Shown in pieces: positions 37,332 through 47,665 of a stretch of DNA of 64,000 bases. The translations under genes and the position numbers were made by a program. Under the pieces are notes generated by a model. It saw nothing but the letters and a program-made list of their open reading frames with translations, was not told the DNA's origin and searched no databases. This stretch comes from Solimicrobium silvestre (GTDB lineage: Bacteria; Pseudomonadota; Gammaproteobacteria; Burkholderiales; Burkholderiaceae_D): the NCBI RefSeq assembly GCF_002976435.1, contig NZ_PUGF01000009.1, forward strand, positions 1 through 64,000, read 5' to 3'. The first letter of the stretch is position 1. Every line of letters begins with the position of its first letter.

Positions 37332-38132
37332 TTATCCAAACCGAAAACTAGACACTGTCAGACCACCCATAAACGTATTTTCATGATAAACACAGCTAGC
37401 AACGTCTTCTTGCGCAGCACCCAGCGCCACCATTAAAGGCAGCAAATGCTCTTCACGCGGATGGGCGGCACGAGCTGATGGAGCCTGGCTCCATGCTAAT
37501 AGCTTTTCGACCCGTCTAATCGAGTCCGATTGAATTAATGTGTCTTGCAACCAATCGTCAAATTCACGCGATGCAGCATATCCGGAGGGCCCAAACTGAC
37601 GCAGATTATGGTAACTCAAGCCGCTGCCGATAATCAGTATTCCCTGTTGACGCAATGGTGCTAAGGCGCGGCCAAGCGCGATGTGGCTGGCTGGATCTAA
37701 ATGTGCTTTTAACGACAGCTGCACAATTGGAATATCGGCGTTGGGATAAATAGGGAAGAGCGCCGAGTAAGTACCATGATCAAAACCACGCTGTAAATCT
37801 AACTTGGCTGCAAAGCCCGCTTGTTCAATCAATGCTTGTACTTGCTTAGCCAGTTCGGGAGAGCCTGGTGCAGGGTAGCTGATGTGGTAGGTGTGTTCAG
37901 GAAAGCCGGAATAGTCATATATCATGCCGGGCGTAGCGTTGGCTTGCACGGTAAATTCAGCTTCTTCCCAATGAGCGGATATAACTAAAATTGCTTTCGG
38001 CGTTACGCCAAGCTGACGTGGCATGTCTTGTAAGGTGGCTTCTAATTTAGCGTAAGTTTGTCCGTATTCAGTTTTCATGAATGGCCAAGGACCGCCGCCG
38101 TGCGAGATGAAGTAGGTAGGAAGAGTGGTCAT
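37332..38132 (-). CDS. DODA-type (class III) extradiol dioxygenase
   Basis: This 266-residue enzyme belongs to the LigB/4,5-DOPA-dioxygenase family that opens catechol-type rings; E. coli YgiD is a close relative in type and uses zinc. The metal ligands are indicated by YFISHGGGPWPF (H11), LVISAHWEE, the Asp/His in LQRGFDHGTYSALFPIYPNA, and HPREEHLLPL near the end. The ATG at 38132 gives the usual family start MTTLPTYFISHGG; a longer frame reaching 38423 adds about 97 atypical residues and is rejected. It is divergent from the EptA-like gene. The natural substrate is unknown. Confidence 0.87.
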   Translation of the reverse strand: MTTLPTYFISHGGGPWPFMKTEYGQTYAKLEATLQDMPRQLGVTPKAILVISAHWEEAEFTVQANATPGMIYDYSGFPEHTYHISYPAPGSPELAKQVQALIEQAGFAAKLDLQRGFDHGTYSALFPIYPNADIPIVQLSLKAHLDPASHIALGRALAPLRQQGILIIGSGLSYHNLRQFGPSGYAASREFDDWLQDTLIQSDSIRRVEKLLAWSQAPSARAAHPREEHLLPLMVALGAAQEDVASCVYHENTFMGGLTVSSFRFG

Positions 38133-38238
38133 TTTATGCTCGGTTTTGGTAATAATGGCTTGCTTGAGTGCAATATATAAGTATGATTGTAAATAAAAAA
38201 AGTGTACCGAGTTTTCTTTTATAAAAATCAGGCGGAAT

Positions 38239-39894
38239 GTGTTTAAATTCAAAACATTAAAAAATAACGGTGCTATAGCACGTATTTTATTTTGGTTAGT
38301 GCTGTTTTTACCCACTATCCTGGCGTTATGGCGCTCACATGGAAATGGACGTACGTGGCAAACACTACTTTGGGCTGCGGCAGCTTGTTTATTCCCGGCA
38401 ATTTTACCGCCAGTGCTATTCATTGCAGTTCAATGGCTCTGTCTGCTTCTGCTACCGGTTTTACTTTGGTGGATAGCTTATGCTGCACTCAATGGTATAG
38501 GTCCAGGATGGGAAGCCGCCGTTGCAGCTATTTCAACTTCGCCTCAAGAGGCTAGTGGCGCTGCACTATTGGCAATCAATACGCCGAATTTTTTGCTGTT
38601 TGCAGTGGCTTGCAGCCTGCTTTTGATTGCGAGTATCGTGCTCATGTTCCGAGCACGAAAGAGTCATGTATTAAATGATGCTTCACAAGAATGTCGTAAA
38701 GTACTTTTTGTGCTAGCTCTTGCACCGTTTTTTATTTCGTTTATGACTAATGCAACGGGCGTGCATTTGCCCGTGTTATTTATTGCCTCTGATCCCAGTT
38801 TTTCGACATTAGGAACGACAACTAGGTTGCTCTGGGAAGGCGTTGATCAGATTATGTATGGCGATATTATGACTGTTGCTCCAGAACGGCGTAAGGCAGT
38901 AGCTCCACGGATGGCTAAGGATGTAAGGTTAGCCATTTTTGTGATTGGCGAAAGTATGAGAGCTGGCGGTATAGGCCCAGCTCAAAAACAACGCGGCCCT
39001 TGGACCAAAGCGCTCAATGAGCGCGTTGAAAATCATTTAGGCGTATGGCTGCCAACCACCTGCGCCGGTGCCAATGGTACTGCTGGTTCGGTACCGATGT
39101 TGTTGACCGGTTTAGCACCACGTCAGTATGCAGAATCTGGCACAGCACCATCGGTGCTTGCGGTATTAAAAGCTGCTGGTTATAAAACGGCTTGGATTAG
39201 CAATCAAGATAAGTCCGTTTTTACCGAACATGGCCATGATTATTATTGGACAATCACTCATTCCGCATCAGTCAGTGATTCATACGATGAACAACTGGTT
39301 CCTATCGCAAAAACTTTTGCTGCCCCGATCCTTAATCATGGTACTCAATCACGTATTCCATATGCGATGGCTTTGCACATGCATGGCAGTCACTTTGACT
39401 ATCAGGATCGTTATCCGGTCTCTCAATTTGCAGCAGAACCAACTGGGCTTTCTTATGAGGATTTAGTTGATCTGCGCTATGAGCGAACCGAGGAATATAC
39501 GGCTAAAGTAATTAATGATTTAGCTGCTTTGCTAGATGCCAGCGAAGCACCTTCTTTTTTAATTTATAGCAGTGACCATGGGGAAAATTTACCTAGTGAT
39601 CATAATGGTGTGACTACCCATTTAGGGCCAAGAGCAACGCTCAGGGATGGCACCACAACGTCATTTGTTTTGTGGAATTCAGCGATGCAGAAAACAGGCA
39701 AGCCGACAGAAATTTTAAGCCAGTTAATGAAAGAACCTATGATTGCTCACGCTGATGTAGCTAAAATTTTTCTGGCGTTAGCTGGGGTGGGAGATGAGGC
39801 GATTGTCACTAATTTGCCCCCGGAAATTCTGGCTCCAGTTGAATTGGGTGGTTCTTATAATAAACCCAATGCCTGTTCTTTACTTAAGCCATAG
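38239..39894 (+). CDS. Phosphoethanolamine transferase (EptA/CptA-like)
   Basis: This inner-membrane enzyme of 551 residues transfers phosphoethanolamine from phosphatidylethanolamine to lipid A or another periplasmic glycolipid. Four or five membrane helices fill about residues 15-180. The periplasmic sulfatase-fold domain follows, with the metal Glu in VIGESMRAGG, the nucleophile Thr281 in NGTAGSVPML, and SSDHGENLPSDHNG near the C-terminus. It resembles EptA in layout but lacks several of the usual cysteines. Acceptor and any polymyxin effect cannot be read from sequence. The start at 38239 is the first Met of an open N-terminus. Confidence 0.8.
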   Translation: MFKFKTLKNNGAIARILFWLVLFLPTILALWRSHGNGRTWQTLLWAAAACLFPAILPPVLFIAVQWLCLLLLPVLLWWIAYAALNGIGPGWEAAVAAISTSPQEASGAALLAINTPNFLLFAVACSLLLIASIVLMFRARKSHVLNDASQECRKVLFVLALAPFFISFMTNATGVHLPVLFIASDPSFSTLGTTTRLLWEGVDQIMYGDIMTVAPERRKAVAPRMAKDVRLAIFVIGESMRAGGIGPAQKQRGPWTKALNERVENHLGVWLPTTCAGANGTAGSVPMLLTGLAPRQYAESGTAPSVLAVLKAAGYKTAWISNQDKSVFTEHGHDYYWTITHSASVSDSYDEQLVPIAKTFAAPILNHGTQSRIPYAMALHMHGSHFDYQDRYPVSQFAAEPTGLSYEDLVDLRYERTEEYTAKVINDLAALLDASEAPSFLIYSSDHGENLPSDHNGVTTHLGPRATLRDGTTTSFVLWNSAMQKTGKPTEILSQLMKEPMIAHADVAKIFLALAGVGDEAIVTNLPPEILAPVELGGSYNKPNACSLLKP

Positions 39895-39895
39895 G

Positions 39896-41428
39896 TTAAG
39901 CTCGGCTCAATAACGTAACTAGTGCGCTACTATTTTTTTGATTTTCTTGCCGGGCAACTTGTTGGGTAATTTCGTGAATTTTAAAGTCGTATAGATTAGC
40001 TAAATGGCGAATATATTGTTCTGTATGTGCATAACGATTCGTTGCTTTTAGTATGAAGTCATGGCCTTGAATTTCTTCCGCCGCTTCCTCAACTGAAAAG
40101 CAAAATAAACCACCGGATCGTAAAGCTTGATGAACCCTGCTAAACACGCCAGATAAATCGCCGATATATACCAGTACATCCGCAGCACAAACCAAATCGA
40201 AATTATCGATTTTTTCACTTAAAAATTCAGTTATTTCAGTACAAATTAACTGGTCATAATGCTTAAGTTGACTGGCCTTATCTAGCATTTTTTGCGATAA
40301 ATCAACGCCGGTTAGTGTTCGAGAATAAGGACGTAAATACGATCCACACAGCCCGGTGCCACATCCTAAATCTAAACTATCAAGCTGATCTCGCATGCGA
40401 TATTTTTCAATTGCGGTGGCCACTATTTGCGGCATTTCGTATTTTAAAACATCGACTAAATGCACATCGAAATGCTCTGCATAGTGATCAAATAGTTCTT
40501 TTACATAGGTGGTCGGTGGCGCAGATGGCGGAGCACCGACGCCAAGGGCCGCTAATGCAAAAGTAATTTGCTGAGAGTCAGCCCCAAGCTCCAATGCGCA
40601 TTGATACGCTTCAATCGCATCTTCGATACGCATCAGCTGCCGTAACGTATTAGCTCGGTAATGATGCGCTTTGGCGTAGTTTTTCTGGTAGTGAATGGCT
40701 AGCTCAAAATTGTCTAATGCTGCTTGAAATTGTTGCAGTTTGTTGAGTGTTATCCCGCGATTTAAATATGCTTCACTATAATCAGGTTGCAGTGTAATCG
40801 CCTGATCATAGCTGACGAGAGCTGATTCATAGTCGTACAAACTTTGAAATGCAACACCACGCGCAAAATAGGCTGCTGGATAATTAGTTTTTAGCTGTAT
40901 CGCACGCTCAAAACAATTTAGCGCCTTAGTATATTGTTGCTGAAGCTGGTAAGTCGTGCCGCAGTTGTAGTATGCATCTGGATAATTGGGGTGGTAATGC
41001 AGAGCGTTTTCATAACTGTGAATGGCGGCCTCCAATTTGCCGCAATTTTTAAATGTATTGCCTAGGTTGTTGTGCGCAATGGAGTAGTCCGGCTTAAGAA
41101 GAATGGCCTGTTGATAGTTTTTAAGCGCTTGTTCTGTTTGCCCGCAATCTTGAAATGCCGTCCCCAAATTACAAAATGCACTAGCGTGGTTGGCATTAAG
41201 GGCAGTGGTTACCGTGTTAATGGCAGCTGATATTAATGAAATTGCTTCAAGGGGATTTCCGGTTTGCTTGGCAATGACACCTAAAAAATGCAACGCTTCA
41301 AACTGATGCGGATTAATCTGCAAAATTTGTTGATACCGATTTTTCGCACTCGCTAACTCACCCTGTTGGTGCAGTTTGACTGCGTGTTGCAACAGTTCTG
41401 GAATTGAATTTATTGTTTTTATGTTCAT
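39896..41428 (-). CDS. TPR-repeat protein fused to a SAM methyltransferase
   Basis: This 510-residue protein begins with about nine TPR units (residues 10-310), the repeats marked by patterns such as ALKNYQQAILLKPDYS and AYFARGVAFQSL. A class I methyltransferase domain follows (about 340-500) with the SAM-binding LDLGCGTGLCG, then TGVDLSQKMLDKA and VCAADVLVYIGDL. The TPR part probably holds a protein or glycan partner. Similar fusions are known as 'tetratricopeptide repeat methyltransferases' without proven target. The stop is 2 bp from that of the convergent EptA-like gene. Confidence 0.85.
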   Translation of the reverse strand: MNIKTINSIPELLQHAVKLHQQGELASAKNRYQQILQINPHQFEALHFLGVIAKQTGNPLEAISLISAAINTVTTALNANHASAFCNLGTAFQDCGQTEQALKNYQQAILLKPDYSIAHNNLGNTFKNCGKLEAAIHSYENALHYHPNYPDAYYNCGTTYQLQQQYTKALNCFERAIQLKTNYPAAYFARGVAFQSLYDYESALVSYDQAITLQPDYSEAYLNRGITLNKLQQFQAALDNFELAIHYQKNYAKAHHYRANTLRQLMRIEDAIEAYQCALELGADSQQITFALAALGVGAPPSAPPTTYVKELFDHYAEHFDVHLVDVLKYEMPQIVATAIEKYRMRDQLDSLDLGCGTGLCGSYLRPYSRTLTGVDLSQKMLDKASQLKHYDQLICTEITEFLSEKIDNFDLVCAADVLVYIGDLSGVFSRVHQALRSGGLFCFSVEEAAEEIQGHDFILKATNRYAHTEQYIRHLANLYDFKIHEITQQVARQENQKNSSALVTLLSRA

Positions 41429-41524
41429 AATTTGGGAAGTGGCGCGATTATTTTTGAGTCACTGATGTAAATTTGATGTTAATCATCCTATTTAATTTGA
41501 ACACCCCTAGAATCAAGTTAATCG

Positions 41525-41552
41525 CTTGCAAAATAAAAAACACACCTAATCT
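41525..41552 (+). promoter_or_regulatory. Candidate heat-shock (sigma-32) promoter of clpB
   Basis: CTTGCAA (41525-41531) and CCTAATCT (41545-41552) with a 13-bp spacer approximate the sigma-32 consensus CTTGAAA/CCCCATNT. The pair is enclosed by a 7-bp inverted repeat CCCTAGA/TCTAGGG (41505-41511 and 41550-41556). Confidence 0.55.
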
Positions 41553-41588
41553 AGGGCAAGTATCGACAACATCGTTTAGGGGAATTTC

Positions 41589-44174
41589 ATGCGTTTTGAC
41601 AAACTGACCACAAAATTACAAGCCGCTTTAGCTAATGCACAAAGTTTAGCTGTGCGGCATGACAACGCTTATATCGAGCCCGTGCATATTTTGCTGGCTT
41701 TGCTGGACGATGATGATATGTCGGCCAGCTCCATATTGCAACGCGCTGGCGTCAACGTGGCGGCATTAACTACCTCTCTGAATGCGGCTTTAGGGCGTTT
41801 TGCCAAAATCTCAGGCCATGGCGGTGAAGTGCAATTGAGCCGTGAATCATCTGCCTTATTTAATTTGGCTGAAAAAGAATCCCAGCAGCGCGGTGACCAG
41901 TTTTTAGCGTCAGAAATCGTGTTGCTCACATTTTGTGACGATAAATCCGAAGCGGGTCAATTGGCACGCCAGCATGGTTTAAATAAAACCGCGATGAAAG
42001 CGGCGATAGAAGCCGTGCGCGGCGGTGCAGCAGTGGATGCGCCAGAAGCTGAAGGCCAGCGCGAGGCGTTGAAGAAATACACGGTTGATTTAACCGCATT
42101 GGCGCGTAAAGGCAAATTAGATCCGGTGATTGGGCGCGATGATGAAATTCGTCGCACTATTCAAATCTTGCAGCGCCGTAGTAAAAATAACCCAGTGCTA
42201 ATCGGTGAGCCAGGCGTAGGAAAAACCGCGATTGTAGAGGGCTTGGCACAACGAATTGTGAACGGTGAAGTGCCCGACAGCTTAAAGTCAAAACGAGTTT
42301 TATCACTGGATATGGCTTCTTTGTTAGCTGGCGCCAAATACCGCGGTGAATTTGAAGAGCGCCTGAAATCGGTGCTGAAGGAAATTGCCTTGGACGAAGG
42401 GCAAACGATTGTGTTCATTGACGAATTGCACACGATGGTCGGCGCAGGGAAAGCCGAAGGTGCCATCGATGCTGGCAACATGCTGAAGCCGGCACTGGCG
42501 CGTGGCGAATTGCATTGCGTCGGCGCGACGACTTTAGACGAATACCGTAAGTATGTGGAAAAAGATGCGGCCTTAGAACGGCGTTTTCAAAAAGTGCTAG
42601 TTGATGAGCCGAGCGTAGAAGCGACGATTGCGATTTTACGGGGCTTGCAAGAAAAATACGAAGTGCATCATGGCGTAGATATTACGGATCCCGCAATTAT
42701 TGCGGCGGCTGAATTATCACATCGCTATATTACTGACCGGTTTTTACCTGATAAAGCGATTGATTTAATAGATGAAGCGGCCGCCAAAATTAAAATTGAA
42801 ATTGATTCGCGCCCAGAGGTGATGGATAAGCTTGATCGACGCACGATACAACTCAAAATTGAACGTGAGGCGATCAAAAAAGAGAAAGATGACGGATCAA
42901 AAAAACGCTTGCTCTTGTTAGACGAAGAAATTGTTAAGCTGGAACGTGAATATGCCGATTTAGAAGAAATCTGGAAAGCGGAAAAAGCATCGGTGCAAGG
43001 TAGCACGCTAATTAAAGAAGAGATTGAAAAAGCCCGTTTGCAAATGGAAGAAGCCCGCCGCAAAGGTGATTGGCAAGCCATGTCTGAGTTGCAGTACGGT
43101 CGTTTGCCTGAATTAGAGGCGCAGCAAAAGCAGATTGATAAAGGTGAAGCAAAGGCCGATGGCAAAACACCGAAACTGCGTTTATTACGCACTCAAGTCG
43201 GAGCTGAAGAGATTGCTGAAGTAGTTTCACGCGCCACTGGGATTCCTGTTTCAAGGATGATGACAGGTGAGCGTGAAAAACTACTGCAAATGGAACAGCG
43301 CTTACATCAACGTTTGGTTGGTCAAGATGAAGCTGTTGTGGCAGTTTCTGACGCGATTCGTCGCTCTCGCGCAGGTTTAAGCGACACCACCCGTCCATAT
43401 GGCTCTTTCCTGTTTTTAGGCCCAACAGGCGTCGGCAAAACCGAGTTATGCAAAGCGTTGGCAGGCTTCTTGTTTGATAGTGAAGATGCCTTAATCCGCA
43501 TCGACATGAGCGAATTCATGGAAAAACATTCCGTGGCACGTTTAATCGGCGCGCCTCCGGGCTATGTCGGCTACGAAGAGGGCGGTTACCTGACGGAAGC
43601 GGTTCGACGCAAGCCGTATTCAGTGATTTTGCTTGATGAAGTAGAGAAGGCGCATCACGATGTATTCAACGTGTTGTTGCAAGTGCTTGATGATGGCCGG
43701 ATGACAGACGGGCAGGGACGTACCGTTGACTTTAAAAACACCGTCATTGTGATGACGTCGAATCTGGGTTCACATCGCATTCAAGCGATGGAAGAAAGCG
43801 AACCATCGTTAGTGAAAATGGCGGTAATGGCTGAAGTGCGAGAACATTTCCGACCTGAATTCATTAATCGGATTGATGAAATTGTGGTGTTCCACGCATT
43901 GGATGCTAAAAATATCGGTTCTATTGCCAAAATCCAGCTGGGTATTTTGCAAGGGCGCTTGGCAAAGCTGGAAATCGGCTTTGAAATTAATAATGAAGCG
44001 TTATTGAAAATTGCCGAAGCGGGTTTTGATCCGGTTTATGGTGCAAGGCCATTAAAACGCGCCATTCAACAAATGATCGAAAACCCTTTGTCCAAATTGA
44101 TTTTGGAAGGTCGCTACGCACCAAAACAAACGGTGCATGTGCTGGTGAAAGAGGGCCAGATAGCGTTTGAGTAA
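41589..44174 (+). CDS. clpB: ATP-dependent disaggregase ClpB
   Basis: This hexameric chaperone of 861 residues threads aggregated proteins through its pore with DnaK help. The N-domain repeats are at residues 1-145. The first AAA+ ring has Walker A GEPGVGKT (near 206), the pore loop [13 protein letters not shown] and Walker [12 protein letters not shown] long coiled-coil middle domain (about 405-525) separates ClpB from protease-linked ClpA. The second ring has Walker A GPTGVGKT (near 611), pore loop GYVGYEEGG and Walker [13 protein letters not shown] candidate heat-shock promoter lies upstream and a bidirectional terminator downstream. Confidence 0.97.
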   Translation: MRFDKLTTKLQAALANAQSLAVRHDNAYIEPVHILLALLDDDDMSASSILQRAGVNVAALTTSLNAALGRFAKISGHGGEVQLSRESSALFNLAEKESQQRGDQFLASEIVLLTFCDDKSEAGQLARQHGLNKTAMKAAIEAVRGGAAVDAPEAEGQREALKKYTVDLTALARKGKLDPVIGRDDEIRRTIQILQRRSKNNPVLIGEPGVGKTAIVEGLAQRIVNGEVPDSLKSKRVLSLDMASLLAGAKYRGEFEERLKSVLKEIALDEGQTIVFIDELHTMVGAGKAEGAIDAGNMLKPALARGELHCVGATTLDEYRKYVEKDAALERRFQKVLVDEPSVEATIAILRGLQEKYEVHHGVDITDPAIIAAAELSHRYITDRFLPDKAIDLIDEAAAKIKIEIDSRPEVMDKLDRRTIQLKIEREAIKKEKDDGSKKRLLLLDEEIVKLEREYADLEEIWKAEKASVQGSTLIKEEIEKARLQMEEARRKGDWQAMSELQYGRLPELEAQQKQIDKGEAKADGKTPKLRLLRTQVGAEEIAEVVSRATGIPVSRMMTGEREKLLQMEQRLHQRLVGQDEAVVAVSDAIRRSRAGLSDTTRPYGSFLFLGPTGVGKTELCKALAGFLFDSEDALIRIDMSEFMEKHSVARLIGAPPGYVGYEEGGYLTEAVRRKPYSVILLDEVEKAHHDVFNVLLQVLDDGRMTDGQGRTVDFKNTVIVMTSNLGSHRIQAMEESEPSLVKMAVMAEVREHFRPEFINRIDEIVVFHALDAKNIGSIAKIQLGILQGRLAKLEIGFEINNEALLKIAEAGFDPVYGARPLKRAIQQMIENPLSKLILEGRYAPKQTVHVLVKEGQIAFE

Positions 44175-44189
44175 ACGCTGATGTAAATT

Positions 44190-44222
44190 AAAAACGCTGC
44201 AGTAAGTTACTGCAGCGTTTTT
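44190..44222. terminator. Bidirectional terminator between clpB and smpB
   Basis: A 15-bp stem (44190-44204 with 44208-44222) with a 3-nt loop has A-rich and T-rich flanks, so it can stop transcription from both convergent genes. It touches the smpB stop codon region. Confidence 0.88.
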
Positions 44223-44672
44223 TTATCGGCGATGAATTTTCATCATTTGTTGCTGCTCACGTTGCCAATCGCGATCTTTTTCTGTATCGCGCTTGTCATA
44301 CTGTTTCTTTCCCTTTGCAAGCCCGATTTGCAGCTTAATTCTGCCACCTTTAAAGTGCATATTGACGGGCACCAAGGTGTATCCAGCGCGTTCAACTTTG
44401 ATCACCAGCTTATTTATTTCTGATTTGTTCAGTAATAGCTTGCGGGTGCGTAGAGCTTCGGGGCTAATGTGGGTTGATGCGGTCGGGAGCGCGCCTATAT
44501 GTGCACCGAACAGAAAAATCTCGTCATTCTTGACGATCACATAGGCTTCTTTAAGCTGAACGCGACCAGCGCGGATTGCTTTGACTTCCCAGCCTTGCAA
44601 AACGACACCAGCTTCAAATTGTTCTTCGATAAAATAATCGTGAAAGGCTTTTTTATTATCAGCAATACTCAT
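44223..44672 (-). CDS. smpB: SsrA-binding protein SmpB
   Basis: This 149-residue RNA-binding protein brings tmRNA to stalled ribosomes in trans-translation. Family landmarks are the start [20 protein letters not shown], then [30 protein letters not shown], and the basic C-terminal tail [17 protein letters not shown] that reaches the decoding centre. The tmRNA gene itself is not in the window. The gene is divergent from ratA, the common betaproteobacterial arrangement. Confidence 0.96.
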   Translation of the reverse strand: MSIADNKKAFHDYFIEEQFEAGVVLQGWEVKAIRAGRVQLKEAYVIVKNDEIFLFGAHIGALPTASTHISPEALRTRKLLLNKSEINKLVIKVERAGYTLVPVNMHFKGGRIKLQIGLAKGKKQYDKRDTEKDRDWQREQQQMMKIHRR

Positions 44673-44741
44673 AGCGGGTAAGTCAGGTAAAATTTCGGAT
44701 CAGAGGAAAAGCCTCATCCACATACATATGGTTTATAAAAA

Positions 44742-45176
44742 ATGGCAGTAGTGCAAAAATCAGTTCTCGTCGGATATAGCGCCGAACAAATGTTCGCTTT
44801 AGTTGATGGTGTGGAAGAATATCCACACTTTTTGCCTTGGTGCGGTGGCGTCCAAGTACTACAACGGTGTGAAACGGGCTTAGTCGCCACCTTGAATATT
44901 AATTTTCACGGAGTGCATCAGAGTTTTACCACAGAAAACACTAATTCTGCGCCTACCTTAATGAAAATGAAGCTAATTTCCGGGCCATTTAAGCATTTGG
45001 ATGGTACTTGGCACTTTAAAGCGCTACGCGAAAATGCCTGCAAAATTGAATTTGACTTGCATTACGAATTTTCCAGCAAGATTTTAGAGCATTTGATCGG
45101 CCCCGTGTTCAGTAAAATAGCGAATAGCTTTGTCGATGCGTTTTGTAGCAGGGCTGAAAGTGTTTATGGGAAGTGA
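44742..45176 (+). CDS. ratA: RatA/Coq10-type START-domain protein
   Basis: This 144-residue protein of the polyketide-cyclase/START family is annotated in E. coli as RatA (PasT) and resembles mitochondrial Coq10. Landmarks are VLVGYSAEQMFALVDGVEEY in family form (core YSAEQMFALVD), YPHFLPWCGG and the C-terminal helix PVFSKIANSFVDAFCSRAE. E. coli RatA was reported to block 70S ribosome assembly, while Coq10-like proteins support ubiquinone-dependent respiration. The conserved chromosomal setting beside rnfH favours a housekeeping role over a true toxin. It overlaps rnfH by 11 bp. Confidence 0.9.
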   Translation: MAVVQKSVLVGYSAEQMFALVDGVEEYPHFLPWCGGVQVLQRCETGLVATLNINFHGVHQSFTTENTNSAPTLMKMKLISGPFKHLDGTWHFKALRENACKIEFDLHYEFSSKILEHLIGPVFSKIANSFVDAFCSRAESVYGK

Positions 45177-45447
45177 TATCTCCGTGCAGGTGTGCTTTAT
45201 AACACCGCAATTACAATTTCTTCGCACGCTGAGCGTAGTGCCAGGAACAACCATTCAACAAGTCGTTGCGTTGAGTGGCATATTGGATGAAATTCCTGGG
45301 ATAGATATTAATCAGTTGAAAGTGGGAATTTATTCTAAGATTAAAAATCTGGATACGGTATTGAAGGAGCATGACCGGGTAGAAATTTATCGCCCTTTAC
45401 AAGTCGACCCAATGGTGGCGCGACATCGAAGGGCGAATAAAAAATAG
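45166..45447 (+). CDS. rnfH: RnfH family ubiquitin-fold protein
   Basis: This 93-residue beta-grasp protein (called RatB in E. coli) has the family pattern VQVCFITPQLQFLRTLSVVP, GIDINQLKVGIYSK and the closing HDRVEIYRPLQVDPMVARHRR in family form (core RVEIYRPLQVDP). The ATG at 45166 overlaps the ratA stop by 11 bp, so the two are translationally linked; a start at 45130 would add 12 residues inside ratA. Its molecular role is not established. Confidence 0.9.
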   Translation: MGSDISVQVCFITPQLQFLRTLSVVPGTTIQQVVALSGILDEIPGIDINQLKVGIYSKIKNLDTVLKEHDRVEIYRPLQVDPMVARHRRANKK

Positions 45448-45463
45448 TAGTTCACCCCTATCT

Positions 45464-45964
45464 TTAGTTGCCGCAATCACTCAAGTTTTGGCTAAGTTGA
45501 GTTTGCTCTTGCGCCCGTTTTTCGTCAGTCATGTAGCTTTTTTGACCAGTAGCATCCATTTGGCTTATCCGTTGACCCGAATCCAGGCTTTGCTTGTACT
45601 CGCGCATGCGTTTGCAATTGTCACTTTTTGCAGCGGAGGCCTTGGCTTCATCGGCGTCCTTTTTTTCTTTTGCGGCTAATTCATCACGCCGTTTTTTGAA
45701 CGCAAGTTCTTTGTCTGCCAAACTATCGGCTGGCTTTGTAGTGCCAGCTTTGCTGTTGTCTGCATCAGTCGATGAGTCTTGATTGTCGATTATTTTCCCC
45801 GAAAACTTTAAAATCTTGTTTTTAGGAACAGAGGCTGGTGGTGGTTGATCGGAAAATTGTTTGTTCCCTTTTTCATCTAACCATACATACTGAGCTAATG
45901 CCGATGTGCTGATTGTGGCGAGGGTGGCCAGAACGATCAGCGTGTGACGAATTGATAATTTCAT
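45464..45964 (-). CDS. DUF4124 domain secreted protein
   Basis: This 166-residue protein has a signal peptide (residues about 1-24, ending TSALAQ) and then a DUF4124 domain YVWLDEKGNKQFSDQPPP, a short beta-rich module usual at the start of periplasmic proteins. The rest is a Lys/Ala/Asp-rich coiled stretch with ELAFKKRRDELAAKEKKDA. The ATG at 45964 is preferred to a GTG three codons upstream. It sits convergent to rnfH and upstream of guaB, as in many Burkholderiales. Function is unknown. Confidence 0.85.
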   Translation of the reverse strand: MKLSIRHTLIVLATLATISTSALAQYVWLDEKGNKQFSDQPPPASVPKNKILKFSGKIIDNQDSSTDADNSKAGTTKPADSLADKELAFKKRRDELAAKEKKDADEAKASAAKSDNCKRMREYKQSLDSGQRISQMDATGQKSYMTDEKRAQEQTQLSQNLSDCGN

Positions 45965-46128
45965 AATATTCACTTGTAAACAGAATGATTAAACAGCGAT
46001 AAAGCATCAATTTCGACATGCTTTGTCGTTTCTGTCAATTAAGTTTCGCTTTAGCCTTCATATTTGAATTTTTTTTTAAAATAATTAAAAAATCTTTTAA
46101 GCAATAAGACGGTGCGATTGGTTTTCTG

Positions 46129-46134
46129 TATAAT
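46129..46134 (+). promoter_or_regulatory. Candidate -10 of guaB
   Basis: A perfect TATAAT lies 27 bp before the guaB ATG. No good -35 is seen at the usual distance, so the promoter is only tentatively placed. An AGGA site follows at 46151-46154. Confidence 0.45.
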
Positions 46135-46160
46135 TCGGTTTTGCGCCTATAGGAAATACT

Positions 46161-47621
46161 ATGCGTCTCCTTCAAAAAGCACTCACTTTCGATGATGTGT
46201 TGTTAGTCCCAGCTTATTCAGACATTCTCCCAAAAGAGACTTCACTTGCTACGCGTTTGACACGCAATATCACTTTAAACATACCTTTGTTGTCCGCTGC
46301 AATGGACACCGTTACCGAAGCGCGCTTGGCTATTGCCATGGCGCAAGAGGGTGGCATTGGTATTATTCATAAAAATTTTACTGCTAAAGAACAAGCTAGC
46401 GAAGTTGCTAAAGTAAAACGTTTTGAATCCGGTGTGTTACGTGATCCGATCACTATTCCTCCCGACATGAAAATTCGTGACGTGATTGCGCTTTCGCAGC
46501 AACACGGTATTAGCGGTTTTCCGGTTGTGGAAGGCAAAGTCGTAGTTGGCATTATTACCAACCGTGATTTACGCTTTGAGCGCGAACTGGATGCCAAAGT
46601 ACGCGACAAAATGACCCCGCGTGAAAAATTAGTCTACGTTGATGAAAATGCTGACGTAGTAGAAGCGAAACGCTTGATGAACAAACACCGCTTAGAGCGC
46701 GTGTTGGTTGTTAATGCCGGTTTTGAATTACATGGCTTGATTACAGTAAAAGATATTCAAAAATCAACTGAACATCCGTTTGCCTCTAAAGATACTCACG
46801 GAAAATTACGAGTTGGCGCTGCGGTTGGCGTTGGACCTGACAATGACGAGCGGATTGATTTATTAGTCAAAGCTGGTGTTGACGTGTTGGTAGTTGATAC
46901 TGCGCACGGACATTCCAAAGGTGTGTTGGATCGCATTCGCTGGATTAAAACCAATTATCCGCAAGTTGACGTTATTGGCGGCAATATTGCTACCGCAGCG
47001 GCCGCCTTGGCAATGGTCGAGCATGGTGCTGACGGCGTTAAAGTCGGTATTGGTCCTGGTTCTATTTGCACCACCCGGATTGTTGCCGGTGTTGGTGTGC
47101 CGCAAATTTCTGCCATTTCAAATGTGGCAAATGCCTTAAAAGGCACTGGTGTTCCATGTATTGCCGATGGCGGCGTGCGTTATTCTGGTGATGTTTCTAA
47201 AGCATTGGCCGCTGGCGCTTCAACTGTCATGATGGGTAGCATGTTTGCCGGTACTGAAGAAGCGCCAGGTGAAGTGATTTTATTCCAAGGCCGTAGCTAT
47301 AAATCGTATCGCGGCATGGGTAGTTTAGGCGCAATGGCGGCAGGCTCAGCAGATCGCTACTTCCAGGAAGCCGATGCCAGTACAGAAAAAATGGTACCTG
47401 AAGGAATTGAAGGTCGGGTTGCTTACAAAGGCAGCGTTTTAGCCATCTTGTTCCAACTGGTTGGCGGCGTGAAGCAGTCGATGGGTTACTGTGGCTGCGC
47501 AACGATTGAAGATTTACATAACAAGGCTGAATTTGTTGAAATTACTTCAGCTGGTATGCGTGAATCGCATGTCCATGATGTGCAAATTACTAAAGAAGCA
47601 CCTAACTACCGCGCTGAGTAA
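46161..47621 (+). CDS. guaB: IMP dehydrogenase
   Basis: This tetrameric enzyme of 486 residues oxidises IMP to XMP, the first committed step to GMP. The TIM barrel starts with [18 protein letters not shown]. Two CBS domains, which bind nucleotides and regulate activity, occupy about residues 95-205. The catalytic Cys is C303 in [11 protein letters not shown], and the flap/Arg-Tyr pair lies in [14 protein letters not shown] and later GRVAYKGSV. It is followed at short distance by a GAF-GGDEF gene and then guaA, so the GMP branch genes are co-oriented. Confidence 0.97.
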   Translation: MRLLQKALTFDDVLLVPAYSDILPKETSLATRLTRNITLNIPLLSAAMDTVTEARLAIAMAQEGGIGIIHKNFTAKEQASEVAKVKRFESGVLRDPITIPPDMKIRDVIALSQQHGISGFPVVEGKVVVGIITNRDLRFERELDAKVRDKMTPREKLVYVDENADVVEAKRLMNKHRLERVLVVNAGFELHGLITVKDIQKSTEHPFASKDTHGKLRVGAAVGVGPDNDERIDLLVKAGVDVLVVDTAHGHSKGVLDRIRWIKTNYPQVDVIGGNIATAAAALAMVEHGADGVKVGIGPGSICTTRIVAGVGVPQISAISNVANALKGTGVPCIADGGVRYSGDVSKALAAGASTVMMGSMFAGTEEAPGEVILFQGRSYKSYRGMGSLGAMAAGSADRYFQEADASTEKMVPEGIEGRVAYKGSVLAILFQLVGGVKQSMGYCGCATIEDLHNKAEFVEITSAGMRESHVHDVQITKEAPNYRAE

Positions 47622-47665
47622 TTACCTTAATTTTGCTAAACCGTATTTCTAACCCTGGAGCGCGT

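Noticed and set aside
38133-38423. N-terminal extension of the dioxygenase
   Set aside because: It is not typical of the family, overlaps the start of the divergent transferase gene, and the Met at 38132 gives the standard family start.
44742-45447. ratA-rnfH as a toxin-antitoxin system
   Set aside because: Both are widely conserved chromosomal genes in this order; the START-fold and ubiquitin-fold proteins suggest housekeeping roles and no antitoxin logic is visible.
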